This document shows, one piece after another, positions 38,501 through 45,597 of a stretch of DNA of 64,000 bases (positions are counted from its first letter, which is position 1; every line of letters begins with the position of its first letter). Source of the DNA: Phoronis australis (taxonomy: Eukaryota; Phoronida; Phoronidae); contig NMRA01000174.1 of the NCBI GenBank assembly GCA_002633005.1, forward strand, positions 576,853 through 640,852. Direction: 5' to 3'. Both the position numbers and the translations under genes were made by a program. The notes below the pieces were generated by a model. That model was not told the DNA's origin. It was given only the letters and a program-made list of their open reading frames with translations, and did not search any database.

Positions 38501-38861
38501 TGTCTAATCTTTCATCTGATTTTATTTGTGAGGACCTGTGTAGGAATGTGAGATATTAATTATATTAATTTTATATTGGTTATTATCTTTTAAACTTGCA
38601 CAGGTTTTGAATAAGAAGCCATCGTCCACTGCCACCTCCCTCCAGGTGACGCCACTGAACTCCCGTCCAACGACCAGTGAAAGTATCCACTACCTGTACA
38701 GTTATGAGTGTCCTCTCTACAGAACATCTGCTAGAGCCGGCACACTCTCCTCCACAGGCATATCCACTAACTTTGTCACTGCAGTCAACTTGCCATCTGA
38801 ACACCCACCGGAATTCTGGGTAATGAGAGGTGTCTCCCTCTTGTGTCAGTTGGATGACTAA
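650..38861 (+). CDS. axonemal dynein heavy chain, motor half (AAA2 to C-terminus), 45 exons, 5'-partial
   Basis: Ciliary ATPase that slides axonemal doublet microtubules. Exons read in one continuous frame: 650-886, 1345-1683, 2325-2580, 2932-3106, 3441-3679, 4223-4498, 4949-5125, 6512-6529, 7259-7276, 9601-9624, 11224-11402, 11942-12159, 12739-12991, 13281-13451, 15253-15423, 16739-16828, 17461-17658, 18224-18385, 19218-19838, 20433-20527, 20890-21049, 21759-21890, 22668-22763, 23532-23672, 24092-24307, 24658-24776, 25230-25341, 25676-25797, 26853-26982, 27349-27463, 28248-28384, 28730-29237, 29842-30075, 30789-31016, 31508-31718, 32327-32429, 32871-33089, 33826-34035, 34687-34883, 35692-35855, 36327-36553, 36796-37012, 37436-37593, 38044-38190, 38604-38861. 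They total 8478 nt, or 2825 codons plus a stop. All junctions are AG/GT and phases agree throughout. Hallmarks are [32 protein letters not shown], the C-R-C-R-M and NCCTIDW motifs, VFLQNCHLA and FWLSGF. The motor part is longer than usual because of several insertions. It resembles the single-headed inner-arm group (DNAH6/DNAH14); the exact paralogue is not certain. Confidence 0.95.
2932..3679 (+). CDS. dynein exons 4-5: Lys/Glu-rich insert and AAA2-AAA3 connector
   Basis: Exon 4 (2932-3106) is entered in phase 1 and left in phase 2. It encodes a very hydrophilic stretch that includes [16 protein letters not shown]. This lies where most dyneins have a short connector, so it is probably a disordered or helical surface insertion. 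Its 3' splice site (caaccag) has a weak pyrimidine tract, so its inclusion is less certain than that of its neighbours. Dropping exon 4 alone would shift the frame, because phases 1 and 2 do not match; the good phase fit on both sides therefore supports it. Exon 5 (3441-3679) restores family sequence: [19 protein letters not shown], typical of the start of AAA3. Confidence 0.85.
4223..5125 (+). CDS. dynein exons 6-7: AAA3 N-terminal part with P-loop
   Basis: Exon 6 (4223-4498) carries SYFVDM, WDDLVP and [17 protein letters not shown]. Exon 7 (4949-5125) opens inside the AAA3 Walker A motif [15 protein letters not shown]; the first glycine codon is split across the intron. The P-loop is intact (GxxGxGKS), so AAA3 should bind nucleotide. 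In dyneins the AAA3 nucleotide state gates motility. Exon 7 ends with a single spare base before a GTAAGT donor, so the next segment is joined in phase 1, matching the microexons downstream. Confidence 0.93.
6512..6529 (+). CDS. dynein microexon a (18 nt), AAA3 insert
   Basis: A strong 3' splice site (gtttttcctcag) and a GTAACT donor flank 18 bases. Entered in phase 1, they encode K-P-R-K-N-K and leave phase 1 unchanged. The exon can therefore be used or skipped without shifting frame. It sits between AAA3 residues KSETDK and DDAKEF. Alternative use is inferred from the symmetry alone. Confidence 0.65.
7259..7276 (+). CDS. dynein microexon b (18 nt), AAA3 insert
   Basis: Eighteen bases between a strong acceptor (tgtctcctcttcag) and the donor GTAACT, phase 1 in and out, encoding D-A-E-K-S-S. 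The length, donor sequence and A-rich core match microexon a closely enough to suggest that one arose by local duplication of the other. Like its neighbours it is frame-neutral and could be an optional cassette. Confidence 0.65.
8868..9400 (+). repeat. dispersed repeat family B, copy 1
   Basis: Contains aaggttacgcaggacc, acatcatatctcagaaactg, atgaaagtttcagatac, ctccaaaactc and gcatgaaggac. These recur with changes at 26130-26480 and, inverted, at 40090-40345. It lies between dynein microexons b and c. Confidence 0.65.
9601..9624 (+). CDS. dynein microexon c (24 nt), AAA3 insert
   Basis: Twenty-four bases after a T-rich acceptor (ttgtggttag) and before a GTAGTA donor, phase 1 in and out, encoding the acidic D-S-D-D-S-E-F-P. 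It leads directly into the next exon (D-D-A-K-E-F). With microexons a and b it adds up to 20 charged residues to the AAA3 loop after the P-loop helix. Confidence 0.6.
11224..13451 (+). CDS. dynein exons 11-14: AAA3 Walker B to end of AAA3
   Basis: Exons 11224-11402, 11942-12159, 12739-12991 and 13281-13451. The segment [11 protein letters not shown] is the family strand after the AAA3 P-loop. [20 protein letters not shown] is Walker B with its Asp-Asp pair. [20 protein letters not shown] is the sensor 1/arginine-finger segment. [16 protein letters not shown] and [16 protein letters not shown] follow in the normal order. The exon 12 to 13 junction splits a Cys codon. Both ATP-handling motifs of AAA3 are intact. 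Confidence 0.94.
13552..13653 (+). CDS. candidate dynein cassette exon (102 nt, phase 0-0)
   Basis: After a modest acceptor (tttgaatcccag) 34 codons stay open to a strong GTGAGT donor, with both ends in phase 0 like the flanking exons 14 and 15. The peptide starts hydrophobic ([12 protein letters not shown]) and ends acidic ([20 protein letters not shown]). No conserved dynein motif is present, so this could be a rarely used exon, a lineage-specific insert or a chance open stretch in an intron. Confidence 0.3.
14058..14084 (+). CDS. candidate dynein microexon (27 nt, phase 0-0)
   Basis: The acceptor gtgttcaccag, then nine codons encoding L-G-S-T-R-E-E-T-A, then the donor GTAGGT. Both ends are in phase 0, matching the flanking exons that end ...DYFK and begin GTWDPEAL. 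It is hydrophilic and frame-neutral, like the AAA3 microexons. Transcript data are needed to confirm it. Confidence 0.35.
14544..14659 (+). repeat. four tandem copies of a 29-bp unit in a dynein intron
   Basis: Units start at 14544, 14573, 14602 and 14631. Each begins aagatgatgtca and continues with a variant of tgatatgtgcactggtt. The TGATGTCA core is one base from the CRE palindrome, but tandem repetition alone explains its recurrence. Confidence 0.85.
14810..15080. repeat. G-rich tract and possible dispersed repeat in dynein intron
   Basis: A run of G interrupted by a single A (about 14817-14832) is followed by ctctcctg. A similar GGGGAGGGGCGGGGCTCTCC block occurs at about 53901-53920 in PDCD2 intron 1. 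The resemblance is short, so a common family is only suspected. Confidence 0.3.
15253..18385 (+). CDS. dynein exons 15-18: AAA4 module
   Basis: Exons 15253-15423, 16739-16828, 17461-17658 and 18224-18385, all phase 0. Exon 15 carries VLFGDFLDM and the helix up to NLGNSQ. Exon 16 gives [20 protein letters not shown] and GGHMLL. Exon 17 starts with the AAA4 P-loop [16 protein letters not shown] and ends with the Walker B-like strand [13 protein letters not shown]. Exon 18 reads [20 protein letters not shown]. The pattern matches axonemal heavy chains, in which AAA4 keeps its P-loop. Confidence 0.94.
15600..16140. repeat. probable diverged interspersed element in dynein intron
   Basis: This intron segment is less AT-rich than its surroundings and has repeated related phrases (tccacaca, caagttgc, acttgttctaggg). 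It contains no open frame of note. It looks like an old non-autonomous element, but I cannot define its ends. Confidence 0.3.
16436..16477 (+). CDS. candidate dynein cassette exon (42 nt, phase 0-0)
   Basis: The acceptor tgtggtattttgcag precedes 14 open codons ([14 protein letters not shown]) ending at a GTAAGC donor. Both sides are in phase 0, matching flanking exons 15 and 16. It would insert just before the conserved [11 protein letters not shown] segment of AAA4. The splice sites are better than chance-looking ones. Other dyneins have nothing similar here, so optional use is likely if the exon is real. Confidence 0.4.
16903..16984 (+). repeat. two perfect tandem copies of a 41-bp unit
   Basis: Units 16903-16943 and 16944-16984 are identical: aacttccaattgatcgtttt... 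ending in gtcaattgaccctt. The unit carries two CAATTG-type half palindromes facing each other. The copies are perfect, so the duplication is recent. Confidence 0.9.
18664..19084. mobile_element. MITE-like element A1 with about 45-bp terminal inverted repeats
   Basis: The left end ggttgcatgaaacagtccc is followed by a block containing ggactcaactaagttacc. The same block, inverted, closes the element at 19036-19084 (gggactgtttcatgcaact). No open frame is present, so it is a non-autonomous DNA transposon. A second copy of the same family lies at about 59440-59813. Confidence 0.8.
19218..23672 (+). CDS. dynein exons 19-24: end of AAA4, stalk and microtubule-binding domain
   Basis: Exons 19218-19838, 20433-20527, 20890-21049, 21759-21890, 22668-22763 and 23532-23672. 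Exon 19 (207 codons) begins with [19 protein letters not shown] and [20 protein letters not shown] (end of AAA4). It then enters stalk coiled coil CC1 (from about fragment residue 1173, [17 protein letters not shown]). The microtubule-binding domain spans exons 20-22: [64 protein letters not shown]. Exons 23-24 are Gln/Lys/Glu-rich CC2 returning to the ring. Length and order are normal for the family. Confidence 0.95.
22331..22573. mobile_element. Tc1/mariner-like MITE, copy 1
   Basis: The left end ctacaagccaaaagaattca and the right end ctgattacctttgtcttgta are imperfect inverted repeats of about 30 bp. The interior has no open frame. It shares the ccagaattcc-type block, aacaggaaagtta and aggaaaatggtattt with the element at 40759-41008. 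CAGTG..GCC.AAAG..TTC-type ends resemble Tc1-like termini. Confidence 0.6.
23215..23450. repeat. degenerate minisatellite in dynein intron
   Basis: Variants of cattagctccaccctttttgtt recur about every 20-30 bases, with scattered substitutions (ctccaccctt, gccccatcat, gcaccatcct). The C/T-rich array lies just upstream of exon 24 and ends before its acceptor. Confidence 0.75.
24092..26982 (+). CDS. dynein exons 25-29: AAA5 module
   Basis: Exons 24092-24307, 24658-24776, 25230-25341, 25676-25797 and 26853-26982. AAA5 hallmarks are [20 protein letters not shown] after CC2, then [71 protein letters not shown] and [20 protein letters not shown]. The AAA5 P-loop position is degenerate, as in all dyneins. 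Two junctions (24776/25230 and 25797/26853) split Lys and Arg codons. Confidence 0.95.
26130..26480 (+). repeat. dispersed repeat family B, copy 2 (diverged)
   Basis: Phrases such as atatgaaactttcagataac, ctccaaaacac, gcacgaaggac and acttggtcatgtt match, with changes, those at about 8930-9245. They recur in inverse orientation at about 40090-40345. No coding potential is apparent. It lies in the intron between exons 28 and 29. Confidence 0.6.
27349..30075 (+). CDS. dynein exons 30-33: AAA5 strut (buttress) and connector to AAA6
   Basis: Exons 27349-27463, 28248-28384, 28730-29237 and 29842-30075. [20 protein letters not shown] and the [20 protein letters not shown] helices form the strut that props the stalk. 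Exon 32 (169 codons plus one base) continues [20 protein letters not shown] and [14 protein letters not shown]. After a Pro/Arg-rich insertion it resumes with [20 protein letters not shown] and VFSFLMC. Exon 33 carries [10 protein letters not shown]. The insertion (about 45 residues, [20 protein letters not shown] and surroundings) is absent from ordinary dyneins. Confidence 0.93.
30789..34883 (+). CDS. dynein exons 34-39: AAA6 and start of C-terminal domain
   Basis: Exons 30789-31016, 31508-31718, 32327-32429, 32871-33089, 33826-34035 and 34687-34883. The order is normal: [139 protein letters not shown] and [12 protein letters not shown]-like DNAEKAF. The junction at 31718/32327 splits an Asn codon. 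This exon (32327-32429) is easily missed because its frame has no nearby start codon. AAA6 has no functional P-loop, as expected. Confidence 0.95.
33551..33744. mobile_element. MITE-like element C, 194 bp, with terminal inverted repeats
   Basis: The left end cctagggactgcttctcaaa continues with gagtct. The right end reads agtctctttgagaaacaagc and then ccctgg, the inverse complement with a few changes. The interior has repeated ctaaaagtcag phrases and no gene. It lies between dynein exons 37 and 38. Confidence 0.7.
35692..38861 (+). CDS. dynein exons 40-45: C-terminal domain and stop
   Basis: Exons 35692-35855, 36327-36553, 36796-37012, 37436-37593, 38044-38190 and 38604-38861. Exon 40 contributes [16 protein letters not shown] and a charged insertion (EESDDEPRQ, then a Lys-rich patch). 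The family pattern then resumes: [93 protein letters not shown] and [20 protein letters not shown]. It ends [10 protein letters not shown] and TAA at 38859-38861. The C-terminal cap is present, as is usual for axonemal heavy chains. Confidence 0.95.
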
Positions 38862-39760
38862 ATTTGAGTCACTATTGTTTTTAGCTTACACAAAGATGTG
38901 AAATGCTCAAGGTGTCTTCAACTTAAGATGGGGTTACGTTTTGTTGAGAGTGCAACTGTTATTTGAAAATATTGAAGTCATTTCATCTTAGTGGTTTGGA
39001 AATAAATGACAAAATCTTGGCAAACCTCTCTAGAATTCACCTTAACGCGAAGGATTACGTCTTCATGTTGGCCTGCACCACTGACAATACAGTGCAGGAC
39101 AACCAGCATTTAGCACTGGGTAACATAAAAGTGTTAGTAATTTCAGACTAAAATAGTTGCCAAAATTAATCCTTTTATATTTGAAAGGCTTCTAAGTTTT
39201 AGTGAATCCCCATTATTTTTCAAAATATCGTCAAATGGTAGCTGTGCTGAGGAATTTGATGTGGTGACATTGTACCATCAATAAAGGTCAATTGGACTGA
39301 TGTTAAGTTGGGGACACAGTGTCTTTCATATTCAGAGAAAGCTTTATGGTCAATTTACTTTTCGAGGAATAAATGCTCATTTTGTATTTAGAAAAATTCA
39401 ACGATTCAGAATTGTTTTATTCAAGGTATTTGTTTGTTCATGAATTGGCAGTCGTACAGACCAACACCATGTAAATAAATTAGTGGATATTGTTGATAGC
39501 TCAATGTAAATATTGTATTACAGATAGCTCAGATAAAATATTTTTACCTTTATCAGTTATTTATTGACAAAGAATTATTTTACATTGCACATTCCATCCA
39601 ATTTTTGTGGTTAATTGCTGCTGAAATCCATATATTATATTCTTGTTAAGTAATACAGTTTTTGAATCATACTTTTATTATTGTTGTCATTGTTTTGTAA
39701 TCAGTTTTGTATGTTGTGCAAATCATTGTGTATTGAAAATAAAAATTACAGTGTATAATC
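38862..39760 (+). other. dynein 3' untranslated region
   Basis: AT-rich, with no open frame that resembles a protein, running from the stop codon to a cluster of polyadenylation-like signals. One AATAAA lies at 39280-39285 and the likelier last one at 39738-39743. Confidence 0.6.
39738..39743 (+). terminator. candidate dynein polyadenylation signal AATAAA
   Basis: AATAAA within gaaaataaaaattacagtg, followed by a T/G-rich stretch. It is the last plus-strand signal before minus-strand signals begin. Confidence 0.45.
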
Positions 39761-39768
39761 TTTGCTAT

Positions 39769-39774
39769 TTTATT
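39769..39774 (-). terminator. candidate minus-strand polyadenylation signal
   Basis: TTTATT on the plus strand reads AATAAA on the minus strand. It lies 26 bp beyond the dynein signal and would suit a long LYSET 3' UTR. Other minus-strand candidates lie at about 39978 and 40412-40417, so the true end is open. Confidence 0.3.
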
Positions 39775-40089
39775 GCTATTTCAGGAGAATACCATTAAGA
39801 AATTACTAATTATATTAATAAGTAATTGATCTAGTAAATAAAAATTGGCATTGTCCCACCTAAACGACTTTGATCTCCGCATAATCCATAAAAACATGGA
39901 TTGTTGGCACGAAACATGATTTGACACACTTATTAAGGAAAAATGAGCAAAACATCACTCAACAAAAAGTGTTCGAAATTTATTAAAAATTATGACAGTA
40001 TCCCAAAACAATGTCTGCCCTTATCCACAACCAATGTTATCCAGGTACGTCATTGTCACTACTGCTCACTTCACCGGTATTAAATAAAT

Positions 40090-40345
40090 CTATAGATTTT
40101 CTGAAAGTAGAAAGCCTGTAGAAATTGATTTATGACTATACCAATTTGATTTTTTTTCATAAAAATCAAAGTCCTATCAATTTTTCATAGCACCTCATGC
40201 AAAATGTGAAATTAAAAAAAATTCAAACACTAACGGCCTTTTAGCATGGTGAATGAAAGTTTCCAATGGATCCATTCAGCCATTTCTGAGATATGATGTT
40301 CTGAAGTTAGCAAAATTTTATACATTTTTGTAAGGCCCTTCATAA
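40090..40345 (-). repeat. dispersed repeat family B, copy 3 (inverted)
   Basis: Read on the minus strand, it gives aagggccttacaaaaatg, acatcatatctcagaaatgg and gaaactttcat. These match aaggttacgcaggacc, acatcatatctcagaaactg and gaaagtttcaga in the copy at 8868-9000. It is non-coding. Confidence 0.65.
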
Positions 40346-40758
40346 GCTTGTCACTCAATTGCACTTAGTAGCATCAATAAACAACATGGAGCATTAGAAA
40401 CATGGCTCAAGTTTATTAGGCAAGTTTATCTAGTGACTTACTGGACAATAATTTTGGAATGATCAGACAGTTCTCTTGATACATGATTGTGTACACTTCT
40501 TAGTAACCCAAAGTAAAAAACCCCGGTTCCTAAAGAATGAGTGAAAAATGACAAATTATGCAAGTTAGAGCCCAGATATTATACCTCCTATGAAAAAATA
40601 TACAGTTCACTGCAGTTAAGTATAAACAGCACACTAATTAAATGAGTATTCACATTTGTTCAATAAATGACTGGACCTGGAGACTTTCCAGTGAATGTGA
40701 ATCAATACAAAATTTGATTCAAGAAAAGTTTATCAGTCAGGTAGCTCAACAATATATA

Positions 40759-41008
40759 CAGTGGGAGCCGAAAGCATTCCGACAAAATGACCCAGAATTC
40801 CCCGTCATGACTAGGATGGAAACCAAATTCATCGTCAAAGTAGTCTTTTCTCATGATCGAGAATGAATTCACAGGAAAGTTAGTAATTTGGCATTATTTG
40901 TTTTCTTTTCAGCCACAATAGTTATTGCCACTTAATTTTTGCTGCCAACAGGATTAACCGTCATGACAGGAAAATGGTATTTACTCGGATTACTATTATC
41001 TGGCACTG
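40759..41008. mobile_element. Tc1/mariner-like MITE, copy 2
   Basis: It begins cagtgggagccgaaagcatt after a TA dinucleotide and ends tactattatctggcactg, an imperfect inverted repeat of its start. The interior shares several phrases with the copy at 22331-22573 and codes for nothing. Ends of the CAGTGG..GCC..AAAG type are typical of Tc1-like elements. Confidence 0.65.
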
Positions 41009-42963
41009 CACCTTACAAAGACTGACAATCAATAAACTAATTATCCAAAAGCAAACAAGACTCCGCCCAACGAACATCTGAACTTCTGCCATGCCCCTCA
41101 GCAACACACATATCGTATTTTAAATAAATTTCAAATTGCTAAACATGACGTAACCACTCCTGCTATTTCATCTTGTTCTTCTTAAACACACCATGTACTA
41201 CGGTAGTTCTCCACTATTTCAGCGCACAAATATAAGTGCAAAATGTCATTTTCACATTTTTCAAAGGCTAATTACTTAGTTAAAAACACTAAAAATTTTA
41301 CTAAATGTTGTTTTATGAGATCTACACGGTAGGAACTATGCTTAATAGTACACTAAATTTTCTTAATTTTTATTTTTTTGAAGAATTGTGAGACTAGAAT
41401 TTCACTTGTCGGCCATGTTGTGTGCTACATAAGTGAAGAGTTACCACAGTGTAAGAATCCCAAGTGTTGCCAACGGCAACTGTATGAGCATAACAGACTG
41501 GTCCACATGTCTTTCATCTTCCATCAGAGTAACAGCAACAGGCCCTAGCTGTTATTCAGTTAGAGTGTTTATGCACAGCCCTGTGATATCAGTTGACATC
41601 ACCTAATGGGTGAAACACAAGGGGAGATAATAAGGATGGCAGCTGGTTCTACCAAAGAAATGGCAGCAAAACTAGCAGTCAAAAGGCTTTACATGCACAT
41701 CTTGCTATATAAACTCAATATATTTACCATGGACAGTGATGGTTCTGTCACTAGTGTACAGTTCTAACATCAACAATAACTTTAATTTGATTTGTACCTT
41801 ATTCTCCTTGAAAAGAACCTCAATTTAAACTCATGGCTTGAATTGTATGTCCCAGTGCCCCAAATGTACAATTCAGGTATTGAAATTCAATGTATCACAA
41901 TTGACTTTAAGCAGCTACAGAGAACTGTGCATCTATCCATACCTCTGAACTAACCACAAAGAGCAGATATTCCACAACCAGATAAAAATACAGTGTTGAG
42001 CCGAGGAGAACACGATCAGCGATTGCTTGCAGCAATTAGCGATTGACTATATACACTTCTGAACAAAATAAGAAAACCAATGCATGTCATGTTTAAGTTT
42101 CCTAGTTAGCAGGATGCAGTAATACAGCAATGAACTTTGAAAAATGTCAAGTGATTGGCAAATTAATTTCCTTCGGCATTTGAATAAATAAATTTTAAAA
42201 GGCAAGCTACTAATTATTACGTGTACAGTTAGAAATTAAATAAAGTGTACACCATTAGAAATCAATATTTTCCAAATGAATGTATAAACAGATCAAAATA
42301 AAATTAGCATTGCACGATAATTTCAATGTTGCCCAGACCATCATATGACAACTTGGAAAAAGTGTCGAGTTTCACAGACCCCATGTCTGCAGATCAAGTA
42401 GCCCGCATATGCAATGAAATTTAGGCCAACACATACAAATCATGTACTTATTGAAATTAAGCCACATGCACTGGTAGGCAAAACAAATGTAGCAAAAAAG
42501 TGTAGGCTGATTTACTCTTTATGGAAGACAATGACATGTTCTCAATGAAGGACCAATTAACTGAAAAGTAACGAAACTGATAAAAAAACAATCAGTAACA
42601 TTTAGTTTTCAAGACAATCATGCGACTGTGACAGTGATGCCTGCTTGAACCTATCTGTAATGTTTAGGCAAGTGTGCTCATAAGCCAAACACTTACGGTG
42701 TAAATTGAAATTAAGTTTGTTTCCCGTTGCAAGGCAGACAATTTTCTGCAACAGGGCAAACAAATTCAGTTGAAATCTTTAATATGCAAAAGAAACAAGT
42801 GCACATGGAAAATGAAGAATAAATATTAACATATTTACCAACTATTCAACTTATCCAACTCAGAGCAGTAAACAAGTGTTAGTGCAAGAAGAAAAACAAA
42901 ATTGCATGTACAGTCCGCAAATATCACAGTCCTATGATTCAACAAAACTATACGACACTACTA

Positions 42964-43441
42964 TCATGTCTCCACAAGTGGGTGGCCGTTTTGTAAGGAG
43001 TCCCTTTTGAGCGAAGGAGTTCCAGGACACACCATATATTCACACTTTCTGTACAAAACGCATGGCCATACAAGTGCCAAGCTTTTCATTGGTTCCAGTT
43101 TTGTACACGCGAACAGCAGACAAAATACTTGCAGGTAGGGAAGAGAGATCAACAGCATAAGCACACTAATAGGAACGTCTGATATGTGACTAGCCACTGG
43201 TGCTGACTCCTGCTGATTGTCCATCTGACTATTTTCATGATTTACTTCCGGTATTCTCTGGGCTCTCACGGTATCAGGGTGATGATATTTCTTATCATGT
43301 TCAACTGCAAACCGTTTGTACTGTTCATGAACGTCAAACAGATAATACTTTGTGAGTAGGTATGTTCCCGCAAGGTAGAACACGATTAGTAGCCATGCTA
43401 CTCTCTGACGAAATTTCATCTTCCAGTCATCAGGAAAAAAT
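42964..43441 (-). CDS. LYSET: lysosomal enzyme trafficking factor LYSET (TMEM251), coding exon
   Basis: A small Golgi membrane protein that holds GlcNAc-1-phosphotransferase in place, so that lysosomal enzymes get mannose-6-phosphate tags. The start is placed at 43419 (ATG AAA TTT CGT CAG), giving 151 aa. MKFRQRVAW aligns with the MNFRQRMGW start region of vertebrate LYSET. Two membrane segments are visible, at residues 7-28 and about 82-105 (ISVLMLLISLPYLQVFCLLF). A hydrophilic loop (31-80) between them carries EQYKRFAVEH, like the family's TYNRLALEH. The loop is longer than in mammals. Just upstream an acceptor (gttttcag, AG at 43443-43442) marks the 5' end of the exon. An in-frame upstream ATG at 43506 lies beyond that splice site and is probably intronic. 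The gene is convergent with the dynein gene. Confidence 0.85.
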
Positions 43442-43636
43442 CTGAAAACAAGATAGAAAGAGAACTTGTATAAAATGTCGTAAACCTTATCAAACTGAAA
43501 TGGCATTCAAAATTGTACATAAATTTGTTGCCATTTAAACCTGTTTAGGTCTACTTGTGTTTTGTTGATTTGTATTCTTTTTAACCATCGGCACTCCGTG
43601 ATGGCTAAACTGCCATCCCTTGCTTTATGCTTGATT

Positions 43637-43703
43637 TCTCTCTCTCTCTCTCTCCCTCTCTCTCTCTCCCTCCCTCCCTCCCTCCCCCCCTCCCTCGCTC
43701 CCN
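43637..43703. repeat. CT-rich microsatellite bordering duplication copy 1
   Basis: Runs of (TC)n followed by (TCCC)n, with one undetermined base at 43703. A related TCCCTCCCCC tract follows the assembly gap just before copy 2, so the array probably belongs to each duplicate. Confidence 0.9.
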
Positions 43704-45399
43704 CACGACAGTAATGTCAATGTTAGAATTGTGGTGAACAGAAAGGAACTTGACTTGATGTGGTACCTCTTTATATGGTTTAATTTTTTGTTGCGGAAAT
43801 TGCATGGTTAAACATGGTTAAGTACTCTTTAATCACATGCTCATCGATGACATTGATGTAAAATATTGAAGTTTACTATTCAAAGAAATTCGGATTGCTT
43901 TATAATTATTTAACTCTAAGTATTAAATTTTATAATATGTAAGAAATTTGTCACGTAATCTCCTAATGCCACCACACCTCTTTACTCTGCGTGAAACAAA
44001 ACAAACAGCAATAATCAAGAAACCAAACTGAATGGTATGTTGCCTTGGAAATCCTAGCTGCAACAGGAGCAAAACTCAAGATGATAACAGATGGTGTATT
44101 CCAATTACAAAATATTGATTAGTCTCAAAAACTTAGTGCTAATAGCAACAGGAAGAATATTACACTTGTCCGAGTAAACACCCAGATGTGGCTAAACACA
44201 CAACCATGAATTTTCAAAACTTTCACTTATAAGTTTTAAATGTCCATGAACTTTTATACGGCCAATTCCAATTTGCAGGTTCTCGATTTTCACACAGTGG
44301 CGTAGCAAGGGGCTGCTCAGGGGGTTAGTTACCCTTGAGTGCAAACACAGGAGGGGTGTCACCTCCCAAAAATAAAAGGACATCGAAGAAGAAAAATCTC
44401 TATCTTTAGCGAGGAGTGAACAAATTTTGAACGCATCACCCCAACACAGGTTTCACATCCCCCACACCCTCCGGTCATCACAAAGTTTCAGCATCACTTA
44501 AGCTTCATCAACTTAATGGATGACCCATCACTGTTTGTCTCTGTCCTCTGAGGATGGTCAATGACAACATATTTTTTCTGGTCGTGTTAGTGAGAAAGCG
44601 CTCCCCCCTTCTCCCAACCCTTAGCACATCAGATGTCTCCATGTAAAACAGACGAGTTAAATTAAATTTTGAAAATAGTGCCATTCTGACAGAGTGCCTA
44701 TGGAGGCTCTTTCAGAAATTTTCCCAAAAAGGAACAGTGCAAATTACATCTTCTGAAGAAGCAATGAAATTTTGAAATGCTAAAACTGGATAAGATATTG
44801 CACAACAATTTCCTGTACCAACTGAAATCCTTAGAATGCCCATTTTTTAATTGGTCCAGAAAACCTGAACTCTGACAGGCGTTGCGAGTGAAAACATCAT
44901 CTATGAAAACTCATTGATGCACCTGCAACACTTTGTTTTTTGTTTTACCTTTAATTATGACACATTACTTTAGCAAATTCGGTTTTACGTGACATGCATC
45001 AAAAATTTTGCTCTACTAATTGCTCTTCGCTGGCACCATTTGGGATGTCTTGGTGGCAAACTGAGAGACATTCTTCAGCAAACTGAAGCTGATTAAAACA
45101 TGAGTGGGACCAATGATAGCCCAGCAAGCCTGGTTATTTTTAGAAGCATTTCACTCAGTCAAATATGATACCATTGTTTGTGGAGAAAAAGAATGCAAAA
45201 AGAGATTTTTGAACTTTAAATGGGCAGCATTACATGAATTAACAGTATTGATATATAAAAGTAAATGTTATCCATAAGTATGTCTTGTCTTTGCAAGTGT
45301 GAACTCCTAGAGTTTAGGCAAAATGACTGCCCCATAATCATGAAAAATTTATGAAATAGTGCACTTTGGTTTTGTTGCCCCCAGGTGCCAAAAGCCTTG
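43704..45399. repeat. tandem duplication, copy 1
   Basis: From cacgacagtaatgtcaatg to ggtgccaaaagccttg this segment is nearly identical to 45598-47335 in the same orientation, differing only by scattered substitutions and short indels. Its right end runs into the gap. It carries the CAGTGGCGTAGCAAGG element start at 44295. Confidence 0.93.
44295..45399. mobile_element. hAT-like non-autonomous element inside copy 1 (right end lost in gap)
   Basis: It begins cagtggcgtagcaaggggct. The matching right end, present in copy 2, falls in the undetermined bases here. There is no transposase frame. Confidence 0.45.
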
Positions 45400-45560
45400 N
45401 NNNNNNNNNNNNNNNNNNNNNNNNNNNNNNNNNNNNNNNNNNNNNNNNNNNNNNNNNNNNNNNNNNNNNNNNNNNNNNNNNNNNNNNNNNNNNNNNNNNN
45501 NNNNNNNNNNNNNNNNNNNNNNNNNNNNNNNNNNNNNNNNNNNNNNNNNNNNNNNNNNNN
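45400..45560. other. assembly gap (161 undetermined bases)
   Basis: All bases are n. The gap sits exactly at the junction of the two duplicate copies, next to CT-rich sequence. This is the usual outcome of a collapsed or unresolved repeat, and its true length may differ. Confidence 1.
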
Positions 45561-45597
45561 TCCCTCCCCCCTTCTTTTGCTTAAGGTAACTGCCATA

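Larger units (their letters stand above)
39775..42963 (-). other. probable LYSET 3' UTR / intergenic spacer with repeats
   Basis: No convincing coding frame on either strand. It holds an inverted copy of dispersed repeat B (about 40090-40345) and a Tc1-like MITE (40759-41008). The remainder (41.0-42.9 kb) is unremarkable AT-rich sequence. How much of it is transcribed with LYSET cannot be told from sequence. Confidence 0.5.

Noticed and set aside
41380-41430. Phrase aatttcacttgtcggccatg near 41397, similar to the inverse of 26010-26032
   Set aside because: The match is too short to define a repeat with confidence.
43419-43506. Upstream ATG at 43506 extending LYSET by 29 residues
   Set aside because: A good acceptor (ttttcag) lies between it and the conserved MKFRQR start, so these codons are probably intronic.
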